NCBI GenBank assembly: GCA_009746045.1
Contig: RPFO01000164.1
Span: 2,563,285-2,627,284, forward strand
DNA length: 64,000 nt
Origin: Mesostigma viride
Taxonomy: Eukaryota; Streptophyta; Mesostigmatophyceae; Mesostigmatales; Mesostigmataceae
Direction of reading: 5' to 3'
The first letter of the stretch is position 1. Each line of letters starts with the position of its first letter. The notes beneath the pieces were generated by a model. It saw only the letters and a program-made list of their open reading frames with translations. It searched no databases and was not told where the DNA came from. Positions 62,190 to 64,000 of this stretch are shown here, one piece after another. The position numbers and the translations under genes were made by a program.

Positions 62190-62450
62190 TCCTAACTGCA
62201 CTACTCATCAAAACGCCTCCTCCGCTTGGGGGGAGGTGGCTTGCCCACAGGGTCGGGCGTGTGCGCCTTGACAATCTTCTTCCACCGCGTCTTGTCCTGC
62301 ATGGCAGTCCAAAGACGGGAGAGAGAGTGGATGCGGTGCTCAAACTGGGCTGGGACCACGAGGTCGTCCAGCAGCATCTGAACTCTGGGCTATGTGCTAC
62401 ATATACTCCCAACGGAGTTATGTTCCTAATTAATTAATTAATTAATTAAT
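62190..62450 (-). pseudogene. LINE 3' end, C-terminal RT tail
   Basis: A minus-strand frame reads FEHRIHSLSRLW, then TRWKKIVKAHTPDP and a Lys/Arg/Pro-rich end before the stop. Position and composition match the C-terminal tail of the RT at 42402-43398 ([11 protein letters not shown]). A long TTAATTAATTAA tail follows at about 62428-62458. Confidence 0.6.
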
Positions 62451-62458
62451 TAATTAAT

Positions 62459-64000
62459 AGCCTAACCAATAGCCAATGATATCCGCCAGCCTAGCTATGT
62501 GCCTCGCCTAGCACCGCATGTTTGCTCACGCCAAGATAGTAATGCAATGCTCACACGGGTCATAGCGGCACCCACAGGGGGTGCCGGATCGTTTCAACGG
62601 ATCCGATTGTGCACCCTGTGGCATGCCTGAGGCATGAGGGACAGGGGGGGGGTCTCTGCCTCCCTCCCGGCTGTGCACAATCAGGGATTAAAAGCACTCA
62701 GGTGCTCCGGACGTGACTCCCCAACAGGAGCACGTGTGTAATTAATTAATTAATGCATAGCAGGACATATCAAGTCTGGGCCAATGTGCCCTACACATGG
62801 ATCATACAGGACCGTACTATCCCAGTTGATCTGCGACCACAAGCGGCGATTAAGCTTTGGGTCCAAACGCGCTGCTGCTGCTGCTATTCATCCACAAACA
62901 TGAAGACGTTCTTGTCAGACTTGATCATGCGGGTGGCCCTCGATGAGCCGACGATCCTCTCCAACTGGGAGGGTTTGTGATGCGCAAGAACACACCACAC
63001 AGGCATAACAGGTGTATCCAATGAGAAACAAGGAGCATCACAAGACGTCACAGGAGGTCACAAGAGGTCACCACAACCCACGTATGGGGGCTCTGGAGCT
63101 TTGGTCCAGAACTGCTTCCTTCCTTAGCGATAGCCGGTAGCATATGCGTCTAGTTGTGGCGGTGTGAGCCCAACACCTATGCCAGCTGCCGCAGGTTCTT
63201 CAGCCTGCAGTTGGTGACGGGTGCACATCCGCTTTGTTGACATGAGATGAAAAGCAAATATGGAATTTGGCTTCCCATTAGACACTCATGAACTTGAAAA
63301 ATTCTAGGAATTCTCCCACGGGCAATTTTAGATAAAAATATCCTCAAGGGACTGTTGTGCAAAAAGGACTCTTGGACATCTCCAAGCCCTGTGGTCCTGG
63401 CTGGTTCTGTGTTTCAAAACATCACCAAAGCAAATGCCACTAGCATGCTGCATTCACTGTTGTTGCGTCCGAGGCCATAACTAGTGTGGCGCAACCATGT
63501 TAATTACACTTGTTCACTCCCAAGAATCACCAGTCTTTATTGAAAGAATGAGCGGACTAGGCCATCATGAATGAATGGCAAGGTGGAACCGAATAAGAAA
63601 ACAATTCAGCACGTAGCGCCTGCCCCCAATCAACAGAGAAAAAGGTGGGTGGGTGGGCGAAAGAAACTACCTAGACAACAAACTGCGTTAGGCTAAAATC
63701 CCCTTCGGCCAAGTAGGACAGCCGTTCATCACCGTCATTCAATTTCTGTGTAACGTCAGACTTGCGTCATGAACACCCTACGAAATACTGAAGCGTCGAA
63801 CTATTCCTACTCCTAGTTCCAAAGCCCACTAGGGCTTGCCACGCAAAGTGCTTTTGTCACTAAATATGGCCACTGACAACTGTCGACTGTCACGTCACTA
63901 GCATGTGACGCCGGGTTTTCAGCAACGTCGTACATTCGTACTTAAGAGCCTAAGGACTACTGGCGCCCGGCCTGACCAAGGGCAGCCGGCCCAGAATTTC
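62459..64000. other. Unassigned right end of window
   Basis: LINE-like terminal sequence to about 62760 (with a TTAATTAATTAAT tail), then 1.2 kb in which I see no gene, repeat or structure I can support. Short GGTCACA repeats near 63040-63075. Confidence 0.4.

Overview
The window looks like nuclear DNA of a flagellated unicellular alga, most likely a green alga. It carries a spliced gene with GC-rich exons for a basal-body protein of the OFD1 type, G-rich and C-rich introns, and dense non-LTR retrotransposon debris. No tRNA, rRNA or CRISPR array was seen. The host assignment is inference from these traits; the gene contents below are read from the sequence. The centrepiece is an integrated polinton-like virus (PLV, an algal double-jelly-roll virus) at 3865-24271, about 20.4 kb. 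It is framed by terminal inverted repeats (TIRs) of about 765 bp, each holding two copies of a roughly 188-bp unit with a strong hairpin. The left arm is read leftward and is structural: a very large fibre-like protein, a basic zinc-finger protein, the penton (minor capsid), a small Gly/Ala-rich protein, the major capsid protein, an Ig-repeat plus LamG-like adhesin and three small proteins. The right arm is read rightward: a coiled-coil protein, the packaging ATPase, an AT-hook protein (frame-disrupted), a tyrosine recombinase, and an archaeo-eukaryotic primase fused to a herpes-UL9-like (OBP) superfamily-2 helicase. No DNA polymerase, capsid protease or RVE integrase is visible. Most viral genes carry a TATA-core motif only 5-13 nt upstream of the ATG. 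Signs of decay or unusual decoding are a frame break inside the primase domain, two breaks in the AT-hook gene, and an AT-rich 1.7-kb insert at the head of the giant fibre gene. Flanks at 1-3860 and 24272-29600 are nested, mostly 5'-truncated LINEs; several insertions have clear 10-13 bp target-site duplications and (TTAA)n-like tails. A long perfect palindrome lies at 2857-2957. At 30934-31596 there is an intronless RING-type protein gene on the minus strand. From 33539 to 52143 there is a 15-exon plus-strand gene for a LisH/coiled-coil OFD1-like centriole protein. The reconstructed exons sum to 3672 nt (1223 codons plus stop) with every junction in phase. Its introns hold minisatellites, a tandem composite repeat with an inserted LINE, and an 82-bp repeat that multiplies one 5' splice site. 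The last 12 kb hold a tandem duplication, an AT-rich gene-free stretch, two more LINE remnants and unassigned sequence.
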